From Oscillospiraceae bacterium (lineage in GTDB: Bacteria > Bacillota > Clostridia > Oscillospirales > Acutalibacteraceae): a stretch of DNA of 6,238 nt. The notes under the pieces were generated by a model, which had not been told where the DNA came from, ran no database searches, and worked only from the letters and a program-made list of their open reading frames with translations. The stretch lies in assembly GCA_031273775.1 (NCBI GenBank), contig JAISRF010000192.1:1-6238 (forward strand). Direction: 5' to 3'. The first letter of the stretch is position 1; every line of letters starts with the position of its first letter. Below are positions 1-6,219 of this stretch, piece after piece. The position numbers and the translations under genes were made by a program.

Positions 1-864
1 TGTATCGACCAAGCTGCCGTCAAGATAAGTGGCAATCGGTCCGCATTGCACCGCGCCGTCGTTCCGCAAAAAGACGACGTTATTTCCGCTGTCCGGCTGC
101 CACGCTCTTTCCGCGGGAATTTTCTTGTCGGTATACCAGCTTTTCCCCATCGTTGCGCCGAAGCCCACATAACATCCGGTTGCGCCGACCGATTTATAAT
201 TTACTGTCAGTTCAAAGTTCTTAAACTCACTGACATTGTAATACAGTGCCGCCATTTGATTGGTTTGGCTGTTTGCGTTGGTATCCGTGCCGTTTCGGAC
301 GATTGCACTTCCCAAAACAGTCCAGTGCCTGTCGAGTGCCTCTGCTGTAAGCGCGGCGTTCTGGTTGAGCGAAGCCGTGTAATACGGGGAGAACTGATCG
401 GAGAAGCTGTCATCCGCGGTTATTTTAAGTTCGGAAATCTTAACGCCGGGAGTTGCGGCTCCAACGCCGACATATCCCCCAATGTAAGACGACGGAAGTG
501 TTTGTGTGAAAACAAAATGCCCGTTTTGAACAACCGTCAGACTGCCGCCGGAAACGCTAACCGTTATATTTTTCTCTTCGCCCGCCAAAGCCTCGAAAGG
601 CTCGCTTGATTTAACTCCGTTCCCGTCAAGATAATCAATCACATATTCATTGCCGCTTCCTGAAGAAACGCGCTTGATTTCAAGCAACGCCGCTCCGATT
701 TGAGCCAAATCGGGAAAACCGGCGGTTTTACTGAAATTCCCGAGCGTGATCCACATATGCTGATCAGCAGTTTCAGCGGAAAACGGGAATTCGAGCGTAA
801 ATGTCAGATCAAAATCCGAATAATATCCGTCGTCAAAAACAAGCGGAGAAATTGCGCTTTTTTC
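1..864 (-). repeat. C-terminal A' and B' modules of the esterase (B' cut by window edge)
   Basis: Residues 880-1030 are a diverged A module: DLTFTLEFPF, MWITLGNFSKTAGFP and a closing IGGYVGVGAATPG with KISELKI match the A consensus (VDFTLEFDY, WVTFGN.SKTA, GGYVG.GT, ISD). Residues from 1032 are a second B module that runs to position 1 without a stop. The order after the catalytic domain (A'-B') repeats the end of the order before it (A2-B), so the catalytic domain appears to sit between two copies of one A-B unit. Confidence 0.6.
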
Positions 865-3501
865 ATATACCGGAAGCGTCTGCATCCACTGCTCAATTAA
901 AGGCGTAATTCGATCGTAGCCGACCGCGTTGGGATGAAGACCGTCCGGCAAATACGTTGTTGCGTTCACATCCAGCAGGGTATTGCTGACCATATCGTTA
1001 TTGTAAAGATCCAGCCACGGTACATCCCATTTGTCGCAAACCTGCTTAATAGCCTCGACATAGGGATCTGTTTTGTCCTTTGAAAGCCACTGCGGAACCT
1101 GATAACTGATAATATACCCGATTTTCGCGCCGGGATAATACTGTCCGACAGTGTAAAACATTTCCTCCAGCGCTCCGATAAATGTTGAGGTGTCAAAGCT
1201 CGGTAAAACACTGTTCGAAAGAACCCCTAACGGGCAAGTCAGCGCGTTCATATCGTTGCGGAGAGCGTCATTAACGCCGCCCTCCATAATCACATAATCG
1301 TAATTGGCCGCGTGGAACGATTCAATCTGACTGCGAACCGTTGGAATGGTGGCATCGGGGTGAACCGAAATCGTCGAGCCGCCTATTGAAGCGTTTGTAT
1401 AGGTCATCTGATTATTAAACCCAATTCTTGCCGCCCACGCGCGAACCTTGGGCGTGTCAAGCGCGCCGTAGCTTATGGAATCTCCGACAAACAGTGCGGT
1501 TTTTCCAAAAAGCGATCCGCCGGGATCACCGGGCGGCGTATCTCCCGCTATTTCATGAACGGAAAGATTTGAAAACTGTGCACCGCTGGAATTGGAAAGC
1601 AGATAAATATACCCTCCGGTGTACCAAACCGGCAATTGGAAAAGCGACGGTGTGGGATCATCATTGACATAAATGGATAGCAACCGATCCTTTACCACAA
1701 CCCGCAAATGCTGTGCCTTGGCAAAATTGAGGTCGCTGTAATGATTTCCCCAGCCGTTTTCTGAAAAATACCCGTCTTTGTTGGTGAGATTGCCTTCAAC
1801 GCAGGCGTATCCGGAATCCGACATAGTGACGACTATGCCGCCGCCAGCTTCACGCGGGTTTTTGCCCATTTGCGCGCCAAGCCCGAGCATCGCTCTTCTC
1901 CAGCCGTTCGTCCCCAGCTTCACATCCACGTTCATTTCAAAATTGGTAAAGGTCTGATCGCCGTAAAACAAAGCCGCAAGTTTCATTTTATTGTTGCCTT
2001 GCGCCGGGGTTACCGCTTTGCGCGTAAAGGTGCCGTCGCTTTCGCTCCAATAGATGGTCGGATCCACCGCCGTCATCGCCGTTTCAGAGGTGTCTTCGGA
2101 ATAATAGCTGTTCCAGCCAGTATAATCGTTCACGCTGAGAGTGGTGAACAAAACGTCGGAAATGACGGTGCCGGAAACGTTTGTGCCGAAGCCCACGTAA
2201 CCGCCCGTATAACTGTAGTCCGAAATGGAGGACAGGTCGGCGTTGCGGACGACCGCGCCGCCGTCGAGCGAAATGGTCAGTATTCCTGCGGCCATCCGAT
2301 AGACGATATGGTGTTTAACCATGCTGTTAAAGGAGTAGGACGGCTCATTCAGCCATTCCTGCACTTCGCTTTGATCCTGTTTCTTTGCTCTGTAATAGGT
2401 CGGGTATATTGATGCGTCAGCGCCCGCTCCGGTAGCAGCCGCGACGCCGCCTGTTGTATAGGCGGTTTTTGACACATTGCCGAAGGTTACCCATATCCAC
2501 TTTTCGCCGCTGCCCGCGGGAAGCTGATAATCAAATTCCAGTTTGAAATCCACAGCTGAACCGGCAAAAATAACAGGCACGCTGTTGAGCCAGCTTGTGC
2601 CGTCGGGCGAAATCGCATTTCTGGTATAGGCTTTTTTTTCATTGTCTTGCGTGATGTTGTAATAATCAGAGGTGGGCTTCTGTGCCCTCACAGCGGTAGA
2701 AATCATATTGGCGCCGTAATACGCCGTATCCTGTTCGCCGTCATGTGAGGTAAAGGAAAGGTTGGAAATGGCGGTACCCGGAATACCTGTGCCGATGCCT
2801 ACATAACCGCCCGCGTATCCTGTGTTTAACGATGCAAGATTATAGGTACGGACGCAAGCGCCCCCATCAAGCGTGACAGTCAGAATATTGCTGAAAATCC
2901 TGAAAGTAATGTGGTGCTGCGCCGCACCGTTATATGAAAAGGCCGGTGCATCATTCGCGGTGTTTACTGGCGCGGCACCGTTGTTTGAATAAAAGAGATT
3001 GTTTTTCCAATCTGTATTCGTTCCTGCCGAAACAGCGCCGTTACTGCCAAAGCCCGCGACGCCGGCGCCCTCGTAAGGATCAAATCTGGCCATCGTCGCG
3101 TTGCCGAAGGTGACCCATACGCGCTCATTGCCGGCGCCATAGGTTCCCGGGGCAAACCGGTAGTCAAATTCCGCGGTAAAATTCACAGCGGAACCGAGGG
3201 TGAGAAACGGGACGCAATTTGTCCAGTTCGGAGCTGAATTCGCCGTATTCCTTGTGTAGACCGCATTGTCGCCACTGCCCGAAACCGTGTAATGAGCAGT
3301 CACGGCTTCGAGTTCTCTGTCAAAGACCGCACCGGGGGTGTTTCCGCCGGTATAATATACTTGGGTGATGGCGGCAGCAGACGCGCTGAACGGTTTTACC
3401 GACGCGATAATGCTCAATATCACGGCAAAGCAAAGCGTTATGCCGGTGACCCACTTTCCGAGCCCCTTTGTCAAGGATGGTTGAAAATAGAAACGCTTCA
3501 T
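1..3501 (-). CDS. Secreted multimodular SGNH/GDSL-family esterase, C-terminus beyond window
   Basis: The frame is open from an ATG at 3501 to the window edge, giving 1167 codons without a stop; the C-terminus is not seen. A GAGG ribosome binding site lies about 8 nt before the ATG. Residues 1-44 form a signal peptide: basic start (MKR, K12, K16), hydrophobic core about 18-35, and a probable cut near the ASAAA at 40-44. Module order: A1 (about 45-257), A2 (258-456), B (459-650), Pro/Gly linker (about 653-663), SGNH hydrolase (664-876), divergent A' (880-1030), B' (1032 to edge). The hydrolase has block I GDSISYG with Ser675, block II glycines G707/G708, block III GGVND with Asn744, and block V DGLHPN with Asp853 and His856, so the triad and oxyanion residues are all present. 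Such enzymes cleave acyl esters. With sugar-binding-like flanking modules, a deacetylase of extracellular polysaccharide is the likeliest role, but the substrate is inferred. No dockerin or sortase signal is seen in the part present. Confidence 0.93.
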   Translation of the reverse strand, partial: MKRFYFQPSLTKGLGKWVTGITLCFAVILSIIASVKPFSASAAAITQVYYTGGNTPGAVFDRELEAVTAHYTVSGSGDNAVYTRNTANSAPNWTNCVPFLTLGSAVNFTAEFDYRFAPGTYGAGNERVWVTFGNATMARFDPYEGAGVAGFGSNGAVSAGTNTDWKNNLFYSNNGAAPVNTANDAPAFSYNGAAQHHITFRIFSNILTVTLDGGACVRTYNLASLNTGYAGGYVGIGTGIPGTAISNLSFTSHDGEQDTAYYGANMISTAVRAQKPTSDYYNITQDNEKKAYTRNAISPDGTSWLNSVPVIFAGSAVDFKLEFDYQLPAGSGEKWIWVTFGNVSKTAYTTGGVAAATGAGADASIYPTYYRAKKQDQSEVQEWLNEPSYSFNSMVKHHIVYRMAAGILTISLDGGAVVRNADLSSISDYSYTGGYVGFGTNVSGTVISDVLFTTLSVNDYTGWNSYYSEDTSETAMTAVDPTIYWSESDGTFTRKAVTPAQGNNKMKLAALFYGDQTFTNFEMNVDVKLGTNGWRRAMLGLGAQMGKNPREAGGGIVVTMSDSGYACVEGNLTNKDGYFSENGWGNHYSDLNFAKAQHLRVVVKDRLLSIYVNDDPTPSLFQLPVWYTGGYIYLLSNSSGAQFSNLSVHEIAGDTPPGDPGGSLFGKTALFVGDSISYGALDTPKVRAWAARIGFNNQMTYTNASIGGSTISVHPDATIPTVRSQIESFHAANYDYVIMEGGVNDALRNDMNALTCPLGVLSNSVLPSFDTSTFIGALEEMFYTVGQYYPGAKIGYIISYQVPQWLSKDKTDPYVEAIKQVCDKWDVPWLDLYNNDMVSNTLLDVNATTYLPDGLHPNAVGYDRITPLIEQWMQTLPVYEKSAISPLVFDDGYYSDFDLTFTLEFPFSAETADQHMWITLGNFSKTAGFPDLAQIGAALLEIKRVSSGSGNEYVIDYLDGNGVKSSEPFEALAGEEKNITVSVSGGSLTVVQNGHFVFTQTLPSSYIGGYVGVGAATPGVKISELKITADDSFSDQFSPYYTASLNQNAALTAEALDRHWTVLGSAIVRNGTDTNANSQTNQMAALYYNVSEFKNFELTVNYKSVGATGCYVGFGATMGKSWYTDKKIPAERAWQPDSGNNVVFLRNDGAVQCGPIATYLDGSLVDT
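874..1512 (-). other. SGNH/GDSL hydrolase catalytic domain within the large esterase
   Basis: Residues 664-876 of the protein carry the four conserved SGNH blocks in the expected order and spacing: FVGDSISYG (nucleophile Ser675), NASIGGS (oxyanion Gly), GGVND (Asn744) and DGLHPNAVGY (Asp853, His856). The domain is about 210 residues, normal for the GDSL-like lipase/acylhydrolase fold. It is bounded upstream by a Gly/Pro linker and downstream by a repeat of the protein's own A module, so it sits inside a larger modular chain and not at an end. All catalytic residues look intact, so activity is expected. Confidence 0.92.
1552..2127 (-). repeat. B module, first copy, ahead of the SGNH domain
   Basis: Residues 459-650 begin WNSYYSED and contain KMKLAALFYGDQTFTNFEM, GLGAQMGK and a terminal GGYIYLLSNSSGAQFSNLSV strand set. 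A second copy starts after the A' module at residue 1032, where QMAALYYNVSEFKNFEL and GFGATMGKSW match the same positions. The pattern of a 'tFtNFEl' strand followed by a Gly-rich turn resembles the concanavalin-like (3-keto-disaccharide hydrolase/DUF1080-like) folds, but I see no catalytic residues to support an enzyme, so an accessory binding domain is more likely. Confidence 0.65.
2134..3369 (-). repeat. Tandem A1-A2 modules coding for beta-sandwich-like domains (esterase gene)
   Basis: Two adjacent modules of about 200 residues each (45-257 and 258-456) share a skeleton: a YY near the start, YTR(N), a W followed by VP and GSAV(N/D)F, an EFDY strand, W(I/V)TFGN, HH with a following R, (T/S)LD.GA.VR, and a closing GGYVG.GT with an (I/V)S strand. 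The alternating hydrophobic strands and the LD-G-A-VR / GGYVG pattern resemble laminin-G or concanavalin-like lectin folds, but no family was matched directly. The same pair occurs in the neighbouring 598-aa gene, and a diverged copy follows the SGNH domain. A binding role is inferred. Confidence 0.75.
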
Positions 3502-3620
3502 GAGAACAACCTCTTTCTTTCAGCGCCTTGTGAGGTAAATTAACAGCATTATAGCGCAAAATAATTCATGAATACAGAGGGGAGTTTTAGGAAATACGGC
3601 TCTAAGAGTGAATACGATTT
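3494..3620 (-). promoter_or_regulatory. Candidate promoter (TATAAT) and palindrome before the esterase gene
   Basis: The gap between the lipoprotein stop and the esterase start contains a perfect TATAAT on the minus strand at 3548-3553, placing transcription start near 3541 with a 5' leader of about 40 nt. The -35 at 17-bp spacing (TGTATT, 3571-3576) is poor, so activity may depend on an activator. A perfect 10-bp palindrome ATTCATGAAT occupies 3564-3573, spanning the spacer and the edge of the -35, where an operator would block or guide polymerase. No rho-independent terminator is visible for the upstream lipoprotein gene, so read-through is possible. Confidence 0.45.
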
Positions 3621-4067
3621 TTAACGGTATCCCGGATTAAAAATTCTGTCGTCCCATCCGTCGCCGTCGAGGTCGTAGTTGTCCGTTTCCGAATCGGCGG
3701 CTTCAACATCCGATGCAACGACCGCCGAAGAAGAATTTTTCGCGGCGGCTGACGCTGCGGGAAATTCTCCCCAGTCGTTTTCGTCAATTAACGGCAGTTC
3801 CTCCAAAGATGACGATTGTTTTAACTTCGCTTGGCTCACAGCCCCGCCGGATATAATCCCCGTCTGCGAGACTCCCTCCGCAAGCGATTCCGTTTGAGCA
3901 CTTTCGTCCGGCAATATTTCCGCTTGCGAAGAGGTCAGGGAAGCGTCAGAAACGCTCTCGGACGAGGACAGGCCAACATTTTGAACACCGCATCCCGCCG
4001 CTGCGAAAAAAAGTATGAGCGCGGTCGTAAAAATCCCTGCCGCTTTTTGTGTTAAATGTATTTTCAC
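3621..4067 (-). CDS. Small Ser/Glu-rich lipoprotein with C-terminal calcium-loop motif
   Basis: This is a 148-residue protein of unknown function. It starts at GTG (4067), chosen because AAGGAG sits 9 nt upstream and the signal peptide begins directly there. Residues 1-25 are a lipoprotein signal peptide (K2, H4, K8; core 9-24) ending in AAGC, so Cys26 would be lipidated; the -3 residue is Ala in place of the usual Leu, which is acceptable but weaker. Residues about 30-125 are low-complexity, rich in Ser, Ala, Glu and Asp, probably an unstructured spacer. The last 20 residues carry D132-x-D134-x-D136-G-x-x-D140, the EF-hand-like calcium loop seen in dockerins and thrombospondin type 3 repeats. 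Only one loop is present, so it is not a full dockerin. It follows the 35-aa peptide gene by 45 bp, in the likely operon. A membrane-tethered spacer displaying a calcium-binding tail is the visible design; its partner is unknown. Confidence 0.85.
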   Translation of the reverse strand: MKIHLTQKAAGIFTTALILFFAAAGCGVQNVGLSSSESVSDASLTSSQAEILPDESAQTESLAEGVSQTGIISGGAVSQAKLKQSSSLEELPLIDENDWGEFPAASAAAKNSSSAVVASDVEAADSETDNYDLDGDGWDDRIFNPGYR

Positions 4068-4076
4068 GCAACCGCG

Positions 4077-4082
4077 CTCCTT
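4077..4082 (-). promoter_or_regulatory. RBS that decides the GTG start of the lipoprotein gene
   Basis: A minus-strand AAGGAG lies 9 nt before the GTG at 4067. No ATG gives a complete signal peptide in this frame, so the Shine-Dalgarno position supports the GTG start. Confidence 0.8.
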
Positions 4083-4112
4083 TTGAATTATTATTGTGTG
4101 AACACGCGCCGA

Positions 4113-4220
4113 TCAATCCCAGTCTTCCACATCAGAGGTGGGATCGATAGCAAATGGTGTGTCAGCTTTGAATTCGGACACCTCAAGCTCCGGAGGTTGG
4201 TAAGATTCCCCTTTTTTCAT
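4113..4220 (-). CDS. 35-aa acidic peptide with YxxPEL motif, function unknown
   Basis: A 35-codon ORF runs from ATG 4220 to TGA, with AAAGGAG at 4230-4236 and 9-nt spacing, as good an RBS as any in the window. The peptide begins MKKGESYQPPELEV (Y7, P10, L12), continues SEFKADTPFAID, and ends PTSDVEDWD. It has no signal peptide or membrane segment and is strongly acidic at its C-terminus. It lies 37 bp after the 598-aa gene and 45 bp before the lipoprotein gene, in the same direction, which favours co-transcription. Short peptides with a K-x-Y-x-x-P-E-L-E-V start are, from memory, common in Clostridia and are usually left unannotated. The YxxPxL pattern also matches the leader motif that RRE proteins bind in lasso peptide precursors, but no maturation enzyme is visible here and the rest of that motif is missing. 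The gene is likely real; its role is open. Confidence 0.7.
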   Translation of the reverse strand: MKKGESYQPPELEVSEFKADTPFAIDPTSDVEDWD

Positions 4221-4257
4221 GACAGTTTGCTCCTTTCGAAATATTCCGTTTATATTA

Positions 4258-6054
4258 TTATCCGTTGATCGCCGCGCTCACCGCATTTACACTGGCGGCA
4301 AAAGTCTTGCTGCCCAGCGGGGAATTTACCGTTTCGTTCTTGCCGTACAGGTAGAACAACTCATTGGTTGTGTTGTTCCTGTAAATCAGATAGGGTCGGG
4401 CAAGATACAGATCATTGTAGCGTGACGATGCGATGTTGATGATGGTGGTACTCCAGCTCAGCGTTTCGGCGGAAAGATTAATCCCGGAGGTCAGCTCGCT
4501 GTGCTTGGCTTGCGCGTCCCCGATGTCCAGCGCACCCGTTGACGAAGTGTACAAACGCTCGGGCAGCAGCACGTTGCCGAAACCGATGAGGGTGTAGCCG
4601 TTGATTTCATCGTGAGCGGAGGAAGCGATAAACTGAAGACCTTGCGGCGCGGTTGTGCGAATTTGCGCGCCGGTAATCATCGGTCTGACCGCCAGCGGGG
4701 TGAACAAAACATCGGAAATGACGGCGCCGGAAACGTTTGTGCCGAAGCCCACGTAACCGCCGGTGTAGCTGTAATTCGAAACGGCGTCAAGATTAACGGT
4801 GCGAACGACCGCGCTGTTGTCCAGCGAAATGGTCAGCACTCCGTCAATCATTCGGTAGGTGATATGATGGGGATCGGCGCTGACAAAGGTGTATGGCGGC
4901 TCATTACGCCATTCGGTAATTTCTTCGGTTCCGTTTTGCTTTTTTGCTCTGTAATAGGTCTGATAAAGTGTGGAATCCGAGTTATTGACGCCGGTGGCCG
5001 CCGCGACGCTGCCCGCTGTATAGGCGGTTTTCGAATCATTGCCGAAGGTGACCCACAGCCACTTTTCGCCGCTTCCCACGGGCAGCTGATAATCAAATTC
5101 CAGTGTGAAATCGACCGCGGAGCCGACAAAAGCGACAGGCAGACTGTTAACCCAGCTTGTACCGTCAAGTGCGGTTGCGTTTCTCGTAAATGTTTTCTTT
5201 CCGTTGTTTTGCGTAATATTGTAATAATCGGAAGAGATCTTCTCCGTCCTCGCGGTTGAAGTAATCAGATTAGGCGCGTAATACACCGTATCCCCCACAC
5301 CGTCAAGGGAAGCAAAAGAAATGTTGGAGAGGACAACGTCTTTGTAGCCCGTGCCGACGCCCACATAACCGCCCGTGTACGTTGTGTAAGTCTTCTCTGT
5401 TTCAATGGAGCCGAAGTTGTAGGTACGGACGACAGCACCGGCGTCAAGCGTGATGGTCAGCACATTTCCAACCAATCTGTAAGCGACATGGTGCTGTACC
5501 GTTCCGTCATATTTATAGGTCGGAGAGTTGCGCCAACTGTTTGAAATTGCTGACGTGGTTCCATTTTGAAAAAAGAGAATGTTTGTCCATTCGGTGTCGG
5601 CGGAATTAGCGGTAGTGCCCAATCCGGCCGCGGCCGAACCCGTTGACGGCGCATACACGTTCATCGATGCGTTGCCGAAGGTGAGCCAGATGTATTGAGT
5701 GCCCGATTCCGCCGCGGGAATTGTATAATCAAATTCCACGGAAAAATTCTTCGCGGAGCCGAGAGAAAGTGACGGGACGTGACTGGTCCAGTTGTTGGGT
5801 TGATCGATCGCTTTTCTTGTGTAGGATATATTGTCGCCACTGCCTGAAACCGTATAATGCGCACTTGCGTCTTCCTCGATTCTGTTGTAGCTTCCGGCAA
5901 GGGTGGCTGTACTGTAATATGCTTTGGTGATGGTGAGTGCCTCGCTTTTGATTGAAAACGCGCCGGAAAATGCCGAAATTGCGCAGAACGCGGACACGAA
6001 CACCGCAATCATTCCGGTGAACAGCGCCTTCCGATTTTTCGTGATGGTTTGCAT
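4258..6054 (-). CDS. Secreted two-A-module protein with a Clostridia-type C-terminal surface domain
   Basis: This is a complete 598-residue protein with an AAAGGA ribosome binding site upstream of ATG 6054. Residues 1-39 are a signal peptide (K6, R8, K9; hydrophobic 11-33; likely cut near SEA at 37-39). A1 (about 41-254) and A2 (255-454) are paralogous to A1-A2 of the downstream esterase: about two-thirds identical over A2 and about half over A1, judged by eye. Shared landmarks are HYTVSGSGDN, EFDY, WLTFGN/WVTFGN, TLD.GAVVRT, and TGGYVG.GT. Residues 457-598 form a different domain starting GAQIRTTAPQGLQFIAS and ending ARPYLIYRNN...FYLYGK, a layout I associate with repeats in large Clostridia surface proteins. 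There is no catalytic domain, sortase signal or dockerin. A secreted glycan- or wall-binding protein working with the esterase is the best inference. Confidence 0.92.
   Translation of the reverse strand: MQTITKNRKALFTGMIAVFVSAFCAISAFSGAFSIKSEALTITKAYYSTATLAGSYNRIEEDASAHYTVSGSGDNISYTRKAIDQPNNWTSHVPSLSLGSAKNFSVEFDYTIPAAESGTQYIWLTFGNASMNVYAPSTGSAAAGLGTTANSADTEWTNILFFQNGTTSAISNSWRNSPTYKYDGTVQHHVAYRLVGNVLTITLDAGAVVRTYNFGSIETEKTYTTYTGGYVGVGTGYKDVVLSNISFASLDGVGDTVYYAPNLITSTARTEKISSDYYNITQNNGKKTFTRNATALDGTSWVNSLPVAFVGSAVDFTLEFDYQLPVGSGEKWLWVTFGNDSKTAYTAGSVAAATGVNNSDSTLYQTYYRAKKQNGTEEITEWRNEPPYTFVSADPHHITYRMIDGVLTISLDNSAVVRTVNLDAVSNYSYTGGYVGFGTNVSGAVISDVLFTPLAVRPMITGAQIRTTAPQGLQFIASSAHDEINGYTLIGFGNVLLPERLYTSSTGALDIGDAQAKHSELTSGINLSAETLSWSTTIINIASSRYNDLYLARPYLIYRNNTTNELFYLYGKNETVNSPLGSKTFAASVNAVSAAING
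4261..4686 (-). other. C-terminal surface-protein domain of the 598-aa protein
   Basis: Residues 457-598. The order is GAQIR, a Gly-Leu-Gln-Phe strand, a GFG.VLLP segment, a polar loop ending near SAETLSWSTTI, then Y-N-D-LY-ARPYLIY and LFYLYG, closing in an Ala/Ser/Val-rich helix. The 'ARPYLIY' (ARAYI.Y-like) strand followed by a YLYG strand recurs in uncharacterised Clostridia extracellular proteins as I remember them; no function is established to my knowledge. The esterase has no copy of this domain in the part seen. Confidence 0.5.
4693..5934 (-). repeat. Tandem A1-A2 modules, second locus copy (598-aa gene)
   Basis: Residues 41-254 and 255-454 of the 598-aa protein. At DNA level the A2 part here and the A2 part of the esterase (about 2134-2730) contain long identical runs. 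For example, the stretch coding for GGYVGFGTNVSG is the same in both for about 30 bases (near 2174-2208 and 4729-4763). The two genes therefore form a dispersed direct repeat about 2.5 kb apart, capable of recombination that would delete the peptide and lipoprotein genes between them. Confidence 0.8.
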
Positions 6055-6103
6055 TGGTTAATTCATCCTTTCAATCTTTTTTATGCCGATGCCAAAAACA
6101 AGC

Positions 6104-6208
6104 CGCAGTCAACATGAATCGCAGTCATCACCCAACCCTTTCCTCGTCAAAAGCAATTTCAAATTTTTACTTTTTGTGAGCAAGCTTGGCGCATGGTTTT
6201 CGACTGCG
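6104..6208. repeat. Short direct and inverted repeats in the leader of the 598-aa gene
   Basis: The 8-mer CGCAGTCA occurs at 6104-6111 and 6120-6127 (period 16), and the reverse complement GACTGCG of its first seven bases occurs at 6202-6208. The two near copies have operator-like spacing; the far inverted copy could pair with either in an RNA leader. The remainder of 6055-6238 shows TTGACG and TTGACT hexamers on the minus strand but no convincing -10 partner, so I do not place a promoter. Confidence 0.35.
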
Positions 6209-6219
6209 CAGATTTCCAT
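6109..6219 (-). CDS. Weak candidate 36-aa ORF, or tail of a gene beyond the edge
   Basis: ATG 6219 opens 36 codons ending TGA, with AAGGTGG about 5 nt upstream. The peptide starts MEICAVENHAPS, has a Lys/Leu-rich middle, and ends GLGDDCDSC, giving three cysteines. The same frame is also open to the right edge, so it could be the end of a longer gene. No known family is recognised, and the region also contains repeats that suggest a regulatory role instead. Treat it as a possibility only. Confidence 0.2.
   Translation of the reverse strand: MEICAVENHAPSLLTKSKNLKLLLTRKGLGDDCDSC

Noticed and set aside
46..609. Plus-strand ORF of 187 codons
   Set aside because: Antisense to the A'/B' modules of the esterase. 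No RBS and no recognisable family; the long open minus frame explains the region.
3502..3620. Rho-independent terminator between lipoprotein and esterase genes
   Set aside because: No GC-rich hairpin followed by a T-run is visible on the minus strand; only short AT-rich palindromes are present.
3621..3700. Dockerin domain at the end of the lipoprotein
   Set aside because: A dockerin needs two calcium loops with linking helices in about 60-70 residues; only one loop is present, right at the C-terminus.
4113..4220. Complete lasso peptide gene cluster
   Set aside because: Only the YxxPxL pattern matches. There is no RRE protein, leader protease or cyclase in the window, and the peptide lacks the Gly/Thr leader residues and an evident core.
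4612..5259. Plus-strand ORF of 215 codons, and a similar one at 1870-2412
   Set aside because: Both lie antisense to A2 modules and share peptide text only because the underlying minus-strand modules are repeats. The minus-strand frames have signal peptides, RBSs and family motifs.
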